From Kitasatospora sp. A2-31 (GTDB lineage Bacteria; Actinomycetota; Actinomycetes; Streptomycetales; Streptomycetaceae): DNA of 64,000 bases. The notes beneath the pieces were generated by a model. The model did not search any database and was not told the origin of the DNA. It saw nothing but the letters and a program-made list of their open reading frames with translations. Positions 52,778 to 62,151 of the stretch are shown piece after piece. The DNA is taken from positions 62,001-126,000 of the forward strand of contig NZ_JAKNTA010000014.1 of NCBI RefSeq assembly GCF_022288725.1. The letters are read 5' to 3'. Each line of letters opens with the position of its first letter. The first letter of the stretch is position 1. The position numbers and the translations under genes were made by a program.

Positions 52778-54484
52778 CTAGAGCGCGGCCAGCTCGGCGA
52801 CCAGGTCGTCCAGGCCGAGCGAGCCCTGCGACAGGGCCGCCATGTGCCAGGCCTTGAGGTCGAAGACCTCGCCGCGCGCCTCGTGGGCCGCCCGCGCCGC
52901 CGCCCGGCCGCGCAGCCAGGCCCGCTCGCCCAGCTTGTAGCCGATCGCCTGGCCGGGCATGCCCAGGTAGCGGACCAGCTCGCTGTCCAGGAACTCGGCC
53001 GAGAGCCCGCAGTACAGACCGAAGAACTCGCGCGCCGAGTCGGGCAGCACCGGCTCGCCCGGGCGGTACGGCGAGTCCGCCGGGAAGTCCAGGCCGACGT
53101 GCATGCCGATGTCGACGATCACCCGCAGCGCCCGCATCATCTGGGCGTTGAGGTAGCCGAGCCGGTGGCCGGGGTCGGTGAGGTAGCCCAGCTCGTCCAT
53201 CAGGCGCTCGGCGTACAGCGCCCAGCCCTCCAGGTTGGCGCTCACCCCGCCGATGCTGACCTGGTAGGTGGAGAGCCGGTCGGCGACGTAGTTCCACTGC
53301 GCCAGCTGGAGGTGGTGGCCGGGAACGCCCTCGTGGTACCAGGTCGAGACGAGGTCCCAGACCGGGAAGGTCTCCCGGCCGAGGGTCGGCAGCCAGGTCC
53401 GCCCGGGGCGGGTGAAGTCCAGCGACGGCGCGGTGTAGTACGGGGCGGCGGCGCTGCCGGGCGGGGCGATCATCGACTCGACCCGGGTGACCGGCTCGGC
53501 GAGGTCGAAGTGCGTGCCCTGGAGGTCGTCGATGGCCTGGTCCATCAGGCCCTGGAGGAACTCACGGGCGGCCTCGGCCCCCGCGATGGCCGGACCGTCG
53601 GTCTCCAGCCACTTCATCGCCTCCATCGGGTCGGCACCCGGGCGCACCTTCTCGGCCTCCGCCCGCATCTGGGCGAGCAGGTCGTGGAACTCCTGCCAGG
53701 CCCAGGCGTACGCCTCGTCGAGGTCGAGGTCGGCGCCGGTCCAGTAGCGGACCCACCGGCCGTACCGCTCCCGCCCGGCGGTGTCGGGGGCGCCGGCGGC
53801 GGCCGGGCCGTAGACGTCGCGCATCCAGTCGCGCAGTTCGGCGACGGCCGCGGTGGCGGCCGTCGCGTGCTCGGCCAGCCCGGGGCGGAGCGACTCGGGA
53901 GCCTTGCCGACGAACCCGCCGAACCAGCCGCCGGGCACCTCGCCCTCCAGCCACTCGCCGAGCTGCTCGACCATGGTGGCGACCTGGCGGGGACCGGAGA
54001 GCAGGCCCCGCTCGATGCCCTCGGCCAGCGTCTCGCGGAACTGCGCCAGGGCGACGGGCACCCGGGCCAGCCGGCGGCCGACCACGTCCCACTGCTGCTC
54101 GGTCTCGGTGGCCATCAGAGTGAAGATGTCGCGGACGTTGTGCACCGGGGAGCCCAGGTTGCGGATCGCCCGGAAGCCCTCCCCTGCGGCGTGGACGGCG
54201 AGCTCGGCGGTGAGCCGCTCGCGCAGCAGCCGGGCGCAGCGGCGCTCCGCCTCGTCCTCGGCGGCGCCCGCCTGCTCGACCTCCTCCAGCACGGCCAGGG
54301 TGTGCCGGGCCAGTTCGGCGACCGCCTCGGCGCCGGCCGGGGAGAGGTCGGGGAGGCGGTCGTCCTCGGGGTTGAGCCCCAGATACACCGCGGTCAGCGG
54401 GTCCAGCTGGGCGAGCGCCTGGACGTAGGCGTCGGCGACACGGCGCGGGGTGGTGCCGTCGGAGGTGATTAGTTCTTCAACCAT
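52778..54484 (-). CDS. DUF885 family protein (putative metallo-carboxypeptidase fold)
   Basis: A 568-residue soluble protein of the DUF885 family, related to zinc M32-like peptidases. The metal motif is HEGVPGHHLQ (about residues 383-392) with a later Glu in ANLEGWALYAERLMDELG. No signal peptide, so probably cytosolic; substrate unknown. ATG start with a poor ribosome-binding site. It is followed by a strong terminator and divergent from the TetR gene across a 450-base gap. Confidence 0.85.
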   Translation of the reverse strand: MVEELITSDGTTPRRVADAYVQALAQLDPLTAVYLGLNPEDDRLPDLSPAGAEAVAELARHTLAVLEEVEQAGAAEDEAERRCARLLRERLTAELAVHAAGEGFRAIRNLGSPVHNVRDIFTLMATETEQQWDVVGRRLARVPVALAQFRETLAEGIERGLLSGPRQVATMVEQLGEWLEGEVPGGWFGGFVGKAPESLRPGLAEHATAATAAVAELRDWMRDVYGPAAAGAPDTAGRERYGRWVRYWTGADLDLDEAYAWAWQEFHDLLAQMRAEAEKVRPGADPMEAMKWLETDGPAIAGAEAAREFLQGLMDQAIDDLQGTHFDLAEPVTRVESMIAPPGSAAAPYYTAPSLDFTRPGRTWLPTLGRETFPVWDLVSTWYHEGVPGHHLQLAQWNYVADRLSTYQVSIGGVSANLEGWALYAERLMDELGYLTDPGHRLGYLNAQMMRALRVIVDIGMHVGLDFPADSPYRPGEPVLPDSAREFFGLYCGLSAEFLDSELVRYLGMPGQAIGYKLGERAWLRGRAAARAAHEARGEVFDLKAWHMAALSQGSLGLDDLVAELAAL

Positions 54485-54932
54485 TCGGACATCATTTCGC
54501 GGTCGCAGCCGAATGCAAGCCCCCCACCGGTGGCATGCTCCGGCCAATCAGGGAGGCTCGGGCGCCGGCCACGCGCTCCCCGCACCCGCGCGGCGGCGAA
54601 CCCTTCCCGCCGAGGGGCCGTGCGCCTACGAAGAGCCGCCGGAGGGCGCCGATCACGGCGGGGCAGAAGTGTCCGATGCCCGCGAAGCCGTGCGAGGGGC
54701 CGGCGGCAGCGGTGCCGGTGGTACCCCGCCCACCCGCGGGCGGCGGGCCCGGTGCCGCCCGGCCGCCGGGGCCCGCGACCGGACGCGGTACGGCTGCGCC
54801 GCCGGGAGGCCGCGGGGAGGCCGGGAGGCCGCCGGGGGGCCGTGCCTTGCCTCCGGGCCGTACGGACGGCCGTTCGAGAAGTACCACGCATGACCGGCCC
54901 GGATCGGTCGATCGGCCACTACGCTGACCGCC
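54485..54932. other. Divergent gap, DUF885 / tetR
   Basis: Very GC-rich; reading frames on both strands give only Pro/Arg/Gly-rich sequence and are not credible genes. It should hold the promoters of the two flanking genes. Only the tetR-proximal element at 54902-54925 is described separately. Confidence 0.4.
54902..54925 (+). promoter_or_regulatory. tetR promoter with embedded palindrome
   Basis: GATCG-GT-CGATC (54902-54913) precedes TACGCT (54920-54925), a -10-like hexamer seven bases before the tetR ATG. This suits a leaderless mRNA and self-repression through the palindrome; both are inferences. Confidence 0.45.
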
Positions 54933-55670
54933 ATGGAAGCCAGCTCAGCGCCCGTTCCGTCCCCCCAGGCACGCCCCCGACGCGCCGCCTACCGGCGGCT
55001 CCCGGTGGAGCAGCGGCGGGAGCAGCTGATCGCGGTCGCGCTGGAGCTGTTCGCCTCCCGCCCGCCCGAGGAGGTCGGCCTGGACGACGTGGCGGCCGCC
55101 GCGGGAGCGTCCCGGCCGCTGGTCTACCGCTACTTCGCGGGCGGCAAGCAGCAGCTGTACGAGGCCGCGCTGCGCACCGCGGCGGACGAGCTGAGCAACC
55201 GGTTCACGGTGCCGCTGACCGGGACCCCGACCGAGCAGCTGGCGGCGGTGCTGGACCGCTACTTCGCCTTCGTGGCCGAGCACGACGCCGGCTACTCGGC
55301 GCTGCTGCGCGGCGGTTCGGTGGTGGAGACGGCGCGGACCTCGGCCATCGTCGACGACGTGCGGCGGGCCGCGCTCAAACGGACGCTGCGCCACCTCGGC
55401 GTGCGGGAGGCCGGGCCGCGGCTGACGCTGCTGGTCCGCTCGTGGATCGCGGTGATCGAGGGCGCCTCGCTGACCTGGCTGGACGAGGGCCGGACGGTTC
55501 CCGTGGAAGAGCTGCGGGACTGGCTGGTGGACCAGTTCGTGGCGATGGCGGCGGCGACGGCGCTCGGCGATCCGCAGACCGCGGCGGTGCTGGCCGGGCT
55601 GCTGGCGCTGGAGCGGCCGGACGACTCGCGGGTGCGCCGGCTGCGCGAACTGCTGACACCGCGGCCCTGA
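54933..55670 (+). CDS. TetR-family transcriptional regulator
   Basis: A 245-residue repressor-type protein. The N-terminal helix-turn-helix is RREQLIAVALELFASRPPEE, then VGLDDVAAAAGASRPLVYRY and FAGGKQQLYEAAL (about 30-80). The C-terminal ligand domain is helical and typical of TetR proteins tied to lipid or drug response. ATG start without ribosome-binding site but with TACGCT 7 bases upstream. Targets may be itself and the divergent DUF885 gene. Confidence 0.92.
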   Translation: MEASSAPVPSPQARPRRAAYRRLPVEQRREQLIAVALELFASRPPEEVGLDDVAAAAGASRPLVYRYFAGGKQQLYEAALRTAADELSNRFTVPLTGTPTEQLAAVLDRYFAFVAEHDAGYSALLRGGSVVETARTSAIVDDVRRAALKRTLRHLGVREAGPRLTLLVRSWIAVIEGASLTWLDEGRTVPVEELRDWLVDQFVAMAAATALGDPQTAAVLAGLLALERPDDSRVRRLRELLTPRP

Positions 55671-55712
55671 CCCCCCGTGCCCGGGGTCACGGCAGCGCCG
55701 CGGGGCCGCGGG

Positions 55713-55726
55713 GCCCTGCGCAGGGC
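55713..55726. terminator. Possible terminator, tetR / FAH gene
   Basis: GCCCTG-CG-CAGGGC palindrome between the convergent genes. Near it a 15-base direct repeat (CGGGCCCGCACCGGC at 55733 and 55755) gives further structure. Evidence for termination is modest. Confidence 0.4.
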
Positions 55727-55790
55727 GGGCGCCGGGCCCGCACCGGCGGGCGAACGGGCCCGCACCGGCAGGCGCCGAGCGGGCAGGACC

Positions 55791-56642
55791 CTAGGCCTTG
55801 CCGAGCACCTGGCGCTGGCGGCCGAGGCCGTCGACCTCGATCTCGACGATGTCGCCCGGGGTCAGGAACGGTGTGCCCGGGCGGCCGAGGGTGACGCCGG
55901 CCGGGGTGCCGGTGACGATCACGTCCCCGGGCTCCAGCACCATGAACTGGCTGGCGTAGCGGACGATCTCCAGCACCGGGAAGACCATCTCCGCGGTGGA
56001 GCCGTCCTGCCGCAGCTCTCCGTTGACCCAGAGCCGCAGTGACAGCCGCTGCGGGTCCGCCACCTCGTCGGTGGTGACCAGCCAGGGGCCGAGCGGGGTG
56101 AAGGTCTCCGCCGACTTGCCCTTGTCCCACTGGCCGCCGCGCTCGAACTGGAAGGCGCGTTCGGTGACGTCGTTGGCGATGGTGTAGCCCGCGATGACCT
56201 CCGCCGCCGCCCGGTGGTCCTCCAGGTAGCGGGCGGTGCGGCCGATCACGATCGCCAGCTCGGCCTCGTAGTCGGTCTTCTCGCCGCCGCGCGGCACCAG
56301 CACCTCGTCGTACGGGCCGACCACGGTGGAGCTGGGCTTGAGGAAGATCACCGGCTCGTCCGGGATCGGCGCCCCGGCCTCGGCCGCGTGGTCACGGTAG
56401 TTGAGCCCGATCCCGACCACCTTGCCCGGCCGGGCGACCGGCGCGCCGACCCGCTGCCCGGCGATGTCGGCCACCGGCAGCAGGCCGGCGGCCATGTCGC
56501 GGGCCAGCGCCTGCGGGTCGAGCTCGGCCAGGAAGGCGCCGTCGATGTCCCGGGCCCGGCCGGAGAGGTCGTACGCGGTGCCGTCCTGGCCCTGCACGAC
56601 CGGACGCTCGGCGCCCGGCGGTCCGACACGGAGGAGCTTCAT
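55791..56642 (-). CDS. Fumarylacetoacetate hydrolase family protein
   Basis: FAH-fold enzyme that hydrolyses or decarboxylates acylpyruvate-like acids. The 283-residue protein has an N-terminal subdomain, then GIGLNYRDHAAEAG, PVIFLKPSSTVVGP, the metal-ligand acid segment DYEAELAIVIG, GYTIANDVTERAFQ and VIVTGTPAGVTLG. ATG start with GGAG about 6-9 bases upstream. Precise substrate (fumarylpyruvate, acylpyruvate, 2-hydroxyhepta-2,4-diene-dioate) cannot be told. Confidence 0.92.
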   Translation of the reverse strand: MKLLRVGPPGAERPVVQGQDGTAYDLSGRARDIDGAFLAELDPQALARDMAAGLLPVADIAGQRVGAPVARPGKVVGIGLNYRDHAAEAGAPIPDEPVIFLKPSSTVVGPYDEVLVPRGGEKTDYEAELAIVIGRTARYLEDHRAAAEVIAGYTIANDVTERAFQFERGGQWDKGKSAETFTPLGPWLVTTDEVADPQRLSLRLWVNGELRQDGSTAEMVFPVLEIVRYASQFMVLEPGDVIVTGTPAGVTLGRPGTPFLTPGDIVEIEVDGLGRQRQVLGKA

Positions 56643-56910
56643 CTGAGCGTCACCACCAGTTTCGTCGCAGCTGGCCGGGGCGGCCGCACACCGCGCCCGG
56701 ACTCTTGCCTGCGAGGTATATCAACGCGCCCCGCCCGGTCACCAGACGGTTCCGGTGGGCGAATTCCTATCAATTCACACAAGCCCGAACGCCGCCGAAT
56801 CGGTTGCCCCTACGGTTGACAGCCCTCGCTCCGGACGGGCGGGCCGGCCGACGGGGGACGGCGGCGCCCGGAGCCGCCCGCCGGAGCCGCCCACCCGGTC
56901 ACCGCCGGCG

Positions 56911-58113
56911 TCAGCCGCGCTGCGCGCCGCCGTCGAGGAGCCGGTCGAGGGCCAGCGGGCGCGGGGTGCCCGGGCCGCCCCGGTCGCAGGCGCGCCGCCA
57001 GCGGTCGAGGTCGCGCGCCACGTCGGCCCGGGCCTGCGGCTCGGAGGCCAGCGCCGCCTCCAGCTCGCGCAGCAGCGCGACGGCGGCGCCCGGGCTGCCG
57101 TCCCGGGCCAGCCAGAGGGCGAGGTCGTGGCAGGTGCGCAGGGTGCGGAGGTCGCGCGGGCCGCAGACCCGGGCGAGCTGCGGGATCAGCGGGATCAGCA
57201 TCGCGACGGCCTCCCCCGGCCGGCCCTCCGTCCCGTGCTCCCAGGCCCGGTCGGCCCGCTTGCGCAGCGCCTCGGGGGTGGGCTCCTCGGGTCCGAGCCG
57301 GATCTCGCGCAGCCGGCGGCGGACCTCGGCCGCGTCCGCGGGCCGATCGGCCGGGCTCTTGGCCAACAGCTCGCGGACCAGCGCGGCGAGCGCCGGGTAG
57401 GGCGTGCGGACCGGCGGCGGCGGCTCGTTCAGGTGCTGGTACATCATCGTGACCGCCGAGCCCGCGTTGAACGGCCGCTGCCCGGTGCAGAGCTGGAAGA
57501 GCACCACGCCGAGCGCGTACAGGTCTGCCCGGCCGTCGATCGGGGCGCCGGCCCAGCACTCGGGGGCCAGGTACGGCGGGGTGCCGATCACCACGCCGGT
57601 GGAGGTGAGCGCGCCGCCGGACTGGGTGAGCAGCCGGGCGATGCCGAAGTCCAGCACCTTGGCCTCGCCGCCGTCGGTGATCATGATGTTCTCCGGCTTG
57701 ATGTCCCGGTGGACCACGCCCGAGGCGTGCGCGGCGGCCAGCGCCTTGCACACCTGCCGGACCCACCTGAGCGAGACCTCCAGCTCCGGGAGGCCCTCCC
57801 GGAGCAGGGCGGAGAGCGGCCGGCCGGGCACCAGCTCCATCACCAGGTAGTGGGTGGACCAGCCGCCCTCGCGCACCGTCCCGTAGTCGTACAGCGTGAC
57901 GATGTTGGGGTGGGAGAGGCTGCCCGCGGTCTTGGCCTCGCGGACGAAGCGCTGGACGGCCTCCTCGTCACGGGCCTTCTCCTCGGACAGCACCTTCACC
58001 GCGACCCGCCGGCCGATGTTGCCGTCGCGGGCCTGCCAGACCACGCCGAAGCCGCCCTCGCCGAGCTTGGCCTCCAGCAGGTACCGGCCGTCCAGCACCT
58101 CCCCAGCCTCCAT
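56911..58113 (-). CDS. Soluble Ser/Thr protein kinase with TPR-like tail
   Basis: A 400-residue Hanks-type kinase: GEGGFGVVW (about 18-26), VAVKVL, HRDIKPENIM, DFGIARL and GTPPYLAPE, complete for activity. There is no membrane helix. From about residue 285 a helical region (ADRAWEHGTEGRPGEAVAML, LRTLRTCHDLALWLARDG, AVALLRELEAAL) looks like tetratricopeptide-type repeats. It lies 91 bases after the amino-acid binding-protein gene on the same strand. That pairing recalls the glnH-pknG linkage of mycobacteria, though domain order differs. Confidence 0.9.
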   Translation of the reverse strand: MEAGEVLDGRYLLEAKLGEGGFGVVWQARDGNIGRRVAVKVLSEEKARDEEAVQRFVREAKTAGSLSHPNIVTLYDYGTVREGGWSTHYLVMELVPGRPLSALLREGLPELEVSLRWVRQVCKALAAAHASGVVHRDIKPENIMITDGGEAKVLDFGIARLLTQSGGALTSTGVVIGTPPYLAPECWAGAPIDGRADLYALGVVLFQLCTGQRPFNAGSAVTMMYQHLNEPPPPVRTPYPALAALVRELLAKSPADRPADAAEVRRRLREIRLGPEEPTPEALRKRADRAWEHGTEGRPGEAVAMLIPLIPQLARVCGPRDLRTLRTCHDLALWLARDGSPGAAVALLRELEAALASEPQARADVARDLDRWRRACDRGGPGTPRPLALDRLLDGGAQRG

Positions 58114-58204
58114 TGCTCCCCCACCACCAAGTCCCGCGGATCCGAACGGCGTTCACCGTGACCGGGCCACCATAGCGGCGGGGGAGCACATCCGGGTGAA
58201 CGGA

Positions 58205-59194
58205 TTACGGCTTCGGCTTGGGCAGGCCGGGCGGGTTGATCTCGGAGGCCTGCACCGCCTCGCTCTCCAGGCCCCAGCGCTTGAGGACCTGGGCGTAGGT
58301 GCCGTTCCTGATGATCTCGTCGATCGCCCCGTTGAGCGCCCGGACCAGGCCGCTGTCCTTCTTGGTGGTCGCCGCGATCTTCCCGAGGACGTCGGCGCCG
58401 CCGCCCGAGTAGGTGCCGACCACCTCGCTCTCCCCCGTCTGCACGGCGTGGAAGGCCAGGCTCGGGTTCGGGCCGACGTAGGCGTCGATCCGTCCGGAGG
58501 AGAGCGCCAGGTAGTAGTCCGAGCTGTTCTGGAAGTACTTGATGTCGGTCGGCTTGAGCCCGTTCTTGACGTTCTCCTCGCTCCAGCCGATCAGCAGCTT
58601 CTCCTGGTTGGTGCCGGACGCGACGCCGATCGTGCGGCCGGCGACGTCCTTGGCACCGGCGACCTTGAAGCCGGCACCCTTCTTGGCCTCGAAGCCGAGG
58701 ACGTCCAGGCGGTAGGTCGCGAAGTCGTACTTCTCCTTGCGGGCCTCGGTAACGGTGATGTTGGAGATTCCGACGTCGTACTTGCCGCTGTCCAGCCCGA
58801 CGAAGATGTTCTCCCAGGAGACCGGGTTGAACTCGACCTTGAGGCCGAGCACGTTGCCGATGAGCGAGGCGATGTCCGGCTCGACCCCGATGATCGTCTT
58901 GTCGTCGTTGGCGTAGAAGTCGAGCGGCGGCGTGGTGCCGATGGAGTCGGTGACGGTCAACGTGCCTCTCTTGCGGATCTCCTCCGGAACCAGCGCCGCG
59001 ACGGCCTCCACCTTGGGCGTGGTGACTCTGTTCTGATTTGGCGTCAGGTTCACCTTGGTGCCGTCCGGCGCCACGCTGCCCTTGGCGGGAGCGAGTTCCG
59101 CCGAGGCGTCCGAGGAACTGCCGCAGGCGGCCAGGGTGAGTGTGGCGGCGAGCGCGGCGGCGGCGGTCACGAGGGCACGACGGGGTAGGGACAT
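58205..59194 (-). CDS. Amino-acid ABC transporter binding lipoprotein (first)
   Basis: Extracellular solute-binding lipoprotein of the polar amino-acid type. The 329-residue precursor starts MSLPRRALVTAAAALAATLT followed by lipobox LAAC, then the family pattern RGTLTVTDSIGTTPPLDFYA, YDVGISNITVTEARKEKYDF and DVAGRTIGVASGTNQEKL. It is 115 bases after the ATPase gene with a terminator hairpin in between, so it may be expressed partly apart from the transporter. The kinase gene follows. Ligand is unknown. Confidence 0.93.
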   Translation of the reverse strand: MSLPRRALVTAAAALAATLTLAACGSSSDASAELAPAKGSVAPDGTKVNLTPNQNRVTTPKVEAVAALVPEEIRKRGTLTVTDSIGTTPPLDFYANDDKTIIGVEPDIASLIGNVLGLKVEFNPVSWENIFVGLDSGKYDVGISNITVTEARKEKYDFATYRLDVLGFEAKKGAGFKVAGAKDVAGRTIGVASGTNQEKLLIGWSEENVKNGLKPTDIKYFQNSSDYYLALSSGRIDAYVGPNPSLAFHAVQTGESEVVGTYSGGGADVLGKIAATTKKDSGLVRALNGAIDEIIRNGTYAQVLKRWGLESEAVQASEINPPGLPKPKP

Positions 59195-59286
59195 GGCGGA
59201 ACTCCTGCCGGGTGAAGGGGACTGCGGGGAGGGAGGGGGACTACGGGGGGGTGGGCGTCGGAGGCCCGCGCTCGGCGGTCCCCCGG

Positions 59287-59306
59287 GTCGGGCCCGAAGG
59301 CCCGAC
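59287..59306 (-). terminator. Hairpin after transporter ATPase gene
   Basis: GTCGGGCC-CGAA-GGCCCGAC, 8 base pairs with a stable-type tetraloop, directly after the ATPase stop. It separates the transporter operon from the first binding-protein gene. Confidence 0.7.
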
Positions 59307-59308
59307 GA

Positions 59309-60085
59309 TCAGAGCACCTTGGCCAGGAAGGCGCGGGTGCGCTCGTGCTGCGGGTCGTCCAGGACGGCCTTCGGCGGGCCCTGTTCGACCACCACGCCGC
59401 CGTCCATGAAGACGACGGTGTCGGCGACCTCGCGGGCGAAGCCGATCTCGTGGGTGACCACGATCATGGTGGTGCCGCCCTTGGCGAGGTCCTTGATGAC
59501 GTCCAGCACCTCGCCGACCAGCTCCGGGTCGAGCGCCGAGGTCGGCTCGTCGAACAGCAGCACCTTCGGTTCCAGCGCCAGCGCCCGGGCGATCGCCACC
59601 CGCTGCTGCTGACCGCCGGAGAGCTGCCGGGGGTAGGCGCCCGCCTTGTCGGCCAGACCGACCCGCGCGAGCAGCTCCAGCGCGGCCGCCCGGGCCTCGG
59701 CCCTGGGCCGGCCGAGTGCGCTGATCGGCGCCTCGACGATGTTCTCCACCACGGTGAGGTGCGGGAACAGGTTGAAGTTCTGGAAGACGAAGCCGATGTT
59801 GGTGCGCTGCCGCAGGACCTCGCGCTCCTTGAGCTCGTACAGCCGGTCGCCGGAGCGCCGGTAGCCGATCAGCTCGCCGTCGATCGCGACGAAGCCGCGG
59901 TCCAGCTTCTCCAGGTGGTTGATCGAGCGCAGCAGGGTCGACTTGCCGGAGCCCGACGGGCCGAGCACCACCGTCACCGAGCCGGCCGGCACGTCGAGGT
60001 CGACCCCGCGCAGCACGGCGAGCTGCCCGAAGCTCTTGTGCAGGCCCCTGACCTGCACCATGGGTTCCAGCGCGGTGGTGGTCAC
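59309..60085 (-). CDS. Amino-acid ABC transporter ATPase
   Basis: Energy subunit of the importer. The 258-residue protein has Walker A GPSGSGKST, FVFQNFNLFPHLTVVENI (typical of GlnQ-like ATPases), signature LSGGQQQRVAIARAL, Walker B VLLFDEP and switch His VVTHE. The GTG start has GGAGG 6 bases upstream and overlaps the permease stop by four bases (GTGA). Confidence 0.95.
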   Translation of the reverse strand: MTTTALEPMVQVRGLHKSFGQLAVLRGVDLDVPAGSVTVVLGPSGSGKSTLLRSINHLEKLDRGFVAIDGELIGYRRSGDRLYELKEREVLRQRTNIGFVFQNFNLFPHLTVVENIVEAPISALGRPRAEARAAALELLARVGLADKAGAYPRQLSGGQQQRVAIARALALEPKVLLFDEPTSALDPELVGEVLDVIKDLAKGGTTMIVVTHEIGFAREVADTVVFMDGGVVVEQGPPKAVLDDPQHERTRAFLAKVL

Positions 60086-61113
60086 GAGCGTCCTCCGGAG
60101 GCGGTCGGGGCGGGGCTGGGAGTGCGGGCGGCCCGCAGGCCCCGGACGAAGGTCCGGGCCCGCTGCAGCGGGGTGGGCGGCGGGGTCCGGTCGGAGCCCC
60201 GGGCGAAGTGGCGCTCGACGTAGTACTGGGCGATCGACAGCACGGTGGTCAGCAGCACGTACCAGACGGTGGCCACCATCAGCAGCGGCACCACCCGGCC
60301 GGTGCGGCCGTAGACGACCTGCACCTGGTAGAAGAGCTCGCCGATGGCCATCACGTAGACCACCGACGTGCCCTTGAAGAGCGAGATGACCTCGTTGGCG
60401 CCGGCGGGCAGGATGCCGCGCATCGCCTGCGGCAGGACGATCCGCCAGGCCTGGCGCCAACGGGGCACGCCCAGCGCGGCGGCGGCCTCCCGCTGGCCGG
60501 CGTCCACGGCGATCACGCCGCCGCGGATGATCTCGGCGGCGAACGCGGCCTGGTGCAGCCCGAGGCCCAGCACGGCGGCGCCCAGCGCACCCAGCACGCC
60601 CACCGTCTCGAAGTCGGCGAAGGTGGGGCCGAACGGGATCCCGACGCCGAACCGCTTGTAGAGGTAGGACAGGTTGAACCAGAAGACCAGCTGGACGATC
60701 AGCGGGATCGAGCGGAACGCCCAGACGTAGGCCCAGGCGATGGACTGCAGCACGGCGCTGCGGGACAGCCGCATGGCGGCCACCAGGGCACCGAGCAGGA
60801 AGCCCAGCACGGTCCCGTAGAAGGTGAGTTCGATGGTCCGGCCGACCGCCCGCAGGATGGTGTCGGTGGAGAAGTAGATCCGGAAGGTCGCCCAGTCCCA
60901 GCCGGGATTGGTGGCCAGGCCGTGGGCGAACTGGGCCAGCACGACGAGGGCGGCGGCCGCGGCCGCCCAGCGCCAGGGATGTCGGGCGGGGACGGTGCGC
61001 AGCCCGGTCAGCTCGGCGAGGTCGAGCCGGCCGGCTGCCGTACCGGCCGACGCGCCGGCGGAGCCGGTCGCGGAGCCGGTCGCGGTGGTACCGGCGGTGG
61101 TGGTGATGGTCAT
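60082..61113 (-). CDS. Amino-acid ABC transporter permease
   Basis: Membrane channel of the importer. The 343-residue protein has a Thr/Ala/Gly-rich N-terminus, about five or six helices from residue 49, IELTFYGTVLGFLLGALVAA and the coupling EAA loop QREAAAALGVPRWRQAWRIV. ATG start 40 bases after the second binding-protein gene; overlapped by the ATPase gene. The C-terminal Arg/Pro/Ser tail is cytoplasmic. Confidence 0.95.
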   Translation of the reverse strand: MTITTTAGTTATGSATGSAGASAGTAAGRLDLAELTGLRTVPARHPWRWAAAAAALVVLAQFAHGLATNPGWDWATFRIYFSTDTILRAVGRTIELTFYGTVLGFLLGALVAAMRLSRSAVLQSIAWAYVWAFRSIPLIVQLVFWFNLSYLYKRFGVGIPFGPTFADFETVGVLGALGAAVLGLGLHQAAFAAEIIRGGVIAVDAGQREAAAALGVPRWRQAWRIVLPQAMRGILPAGANEVISLFKGTSVVYVMAIGELFYQVQVVYGRTGRVVPLLMVATVWYVLLTTVLSIAQYYVERHFARGSDRTPPPTPLQRARTFVRGLRAARTPSPAPTASGGRS

Positions 61114-61153
61114 GGGGGGATTCCTCCAACAGGCACGGAGCCCGGACAGGGGG

Positions 61154-62104
61154 TCACGCGTGCTCGGGCGGGCTGATCAGGGACTCCTTGATCGCCGAGT
61201 CGGAGACCCCCCACTTCTTCAGGATCCGGTCGTACGTCCCGTCCTTGATCAGCTGGTTGACGGCCGCCTGGAACGCCGGTGTCAGCGGGGAGCCCTTCTT
61301 GAACGCGAAGCCGACGTCCAGCCGGTGGAACTCGCCCAGGAACCGCGTGCCGGACGCCTCCTGTGAGGCCTGGTAGCGCAGGCCGTTGATGGTGGACATC
61401 ACGATGTCCACCCGCCCCTGCTGGAGGCTGGTCAGGACGGCGCCGTTGTCGCTGAACGCCTTGACCTCGTAGGGCTTCTTGCCGGCGTCGGAGCAGACGT
61501 TCTTCTTGCTGTTGAGCGTGGTCTCGAAGGTGGTGCCGGCGCCGGTGCCGATGGTCAGCCCGCAGAGCTGGACCAGCTCGGTGACCGGCTGGATCGCGGT
61601 GTCGTCCTTGCGGACCGCGAAGCCCTGGCCGTCGTCGACGTAGGTGACGAAGTCGATGGTCTTCAGGCGGGCCGTGGTGACGCCGAAGTTGCCGGTGCCG
61701 ACGTCGTACTTGCCGCTGCCGAGCGCGGGCAGGATGGTCTCGAAGGCGGCCTCCTCCCGCTGCACGGTGAGGCCGAGCACCCTGGCCACCGCGTCGGTGA
61801 GGTCGATGTCCACGCCGGCCGGCTTCTTGGTGGCCTGGTCGGCGTAGAAGGCCGACGGCGGGTAGCCCAGCGAGGAGCCGAACTTCACCGTCCCGGCCTT
61901 GCGGACGTCCTCCGGCAGCAGCGCCGCCGCGGCGTCCGACTTGGGGACGGAGGAGACGAGGTCCTGCGCGGCGGCGTCGACCGCGGCCTTGCCGGCGCCG
62001 GAGGGGGCAGCGGTCTTCGGGTCCGATCCGCACGCCGCCAGCGCCAGGACCGGCAGCAGGGCGGTGGCCGCGAACAGGCGGCGGCGGACGGTGGTCGTTC
62101 TCAC
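61154..62104 (-). CDS. Amino-acid ABC transporter binding lipoprotein (second)
   Basis: A second binding lipoprotein, 316 residues, directly before the permease gene. Signal VRRRLFAATALLPVLALAAC with lipobox Cys at about 25, then LPEDVRKAGTVKFGSSLGYP, YDVGTGNFGVTTARLKTIDF and LTSLQQGRVDIVMSTINGL. GTG start, AAAGG 9 bases upstream. It differs strongly from the other binding protein, so the transporter may take two kinds of substrate. Two additional Cys (CGLTIG, VCSDAG) may pair. Confidence 0.93.
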   Translation of the reverse strand: MRTTTVRRRLFAATALLPVLALAACGSDPKTAAPSGAGKAAVDAAAQDLVSSVPKSDAAAALLPEDVRKAGTVKFGSSLGYPPSAFYADQATKKPAGVDIDLTDAVARVLGLTVQREEAAFETILPALGSGKYDVGTGNFGVTTARLKTIDFVTYVDDGQGFAVRKDDTAIQPVTELVQLCGLTIGTGAGTTFETTLNSKKNVCSDAGKKPYEVKAFSDNGAVLTSLQQGRVDIVMSTINGLRYQASQEASGTRFLGEFHRLDVGFAFKKGSPLTPAFQAAVNQLIKDGTYDRILKKWGVSDSAIKESLISPPEHA

Positions 62105-62151
62105 GGGGCGGTGCCTTTCGGAAGTCGTTCTCGGGAGATCTCGGGAGGCGC

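Noticed and set aside
54530..55894. 454-codon plus-strand frame across the DUF885/tetR gap
   Set aside because: Composition is Arg/Gly/Pro/Ala only and it overlaps the well-supported tetR gene in another frame.
56814..56820. TTGACA on the plus strand between the kinase and FAH genes
   Set aside because: No plus-strand gene follows and no -10 partner is visible at suitable spacing.
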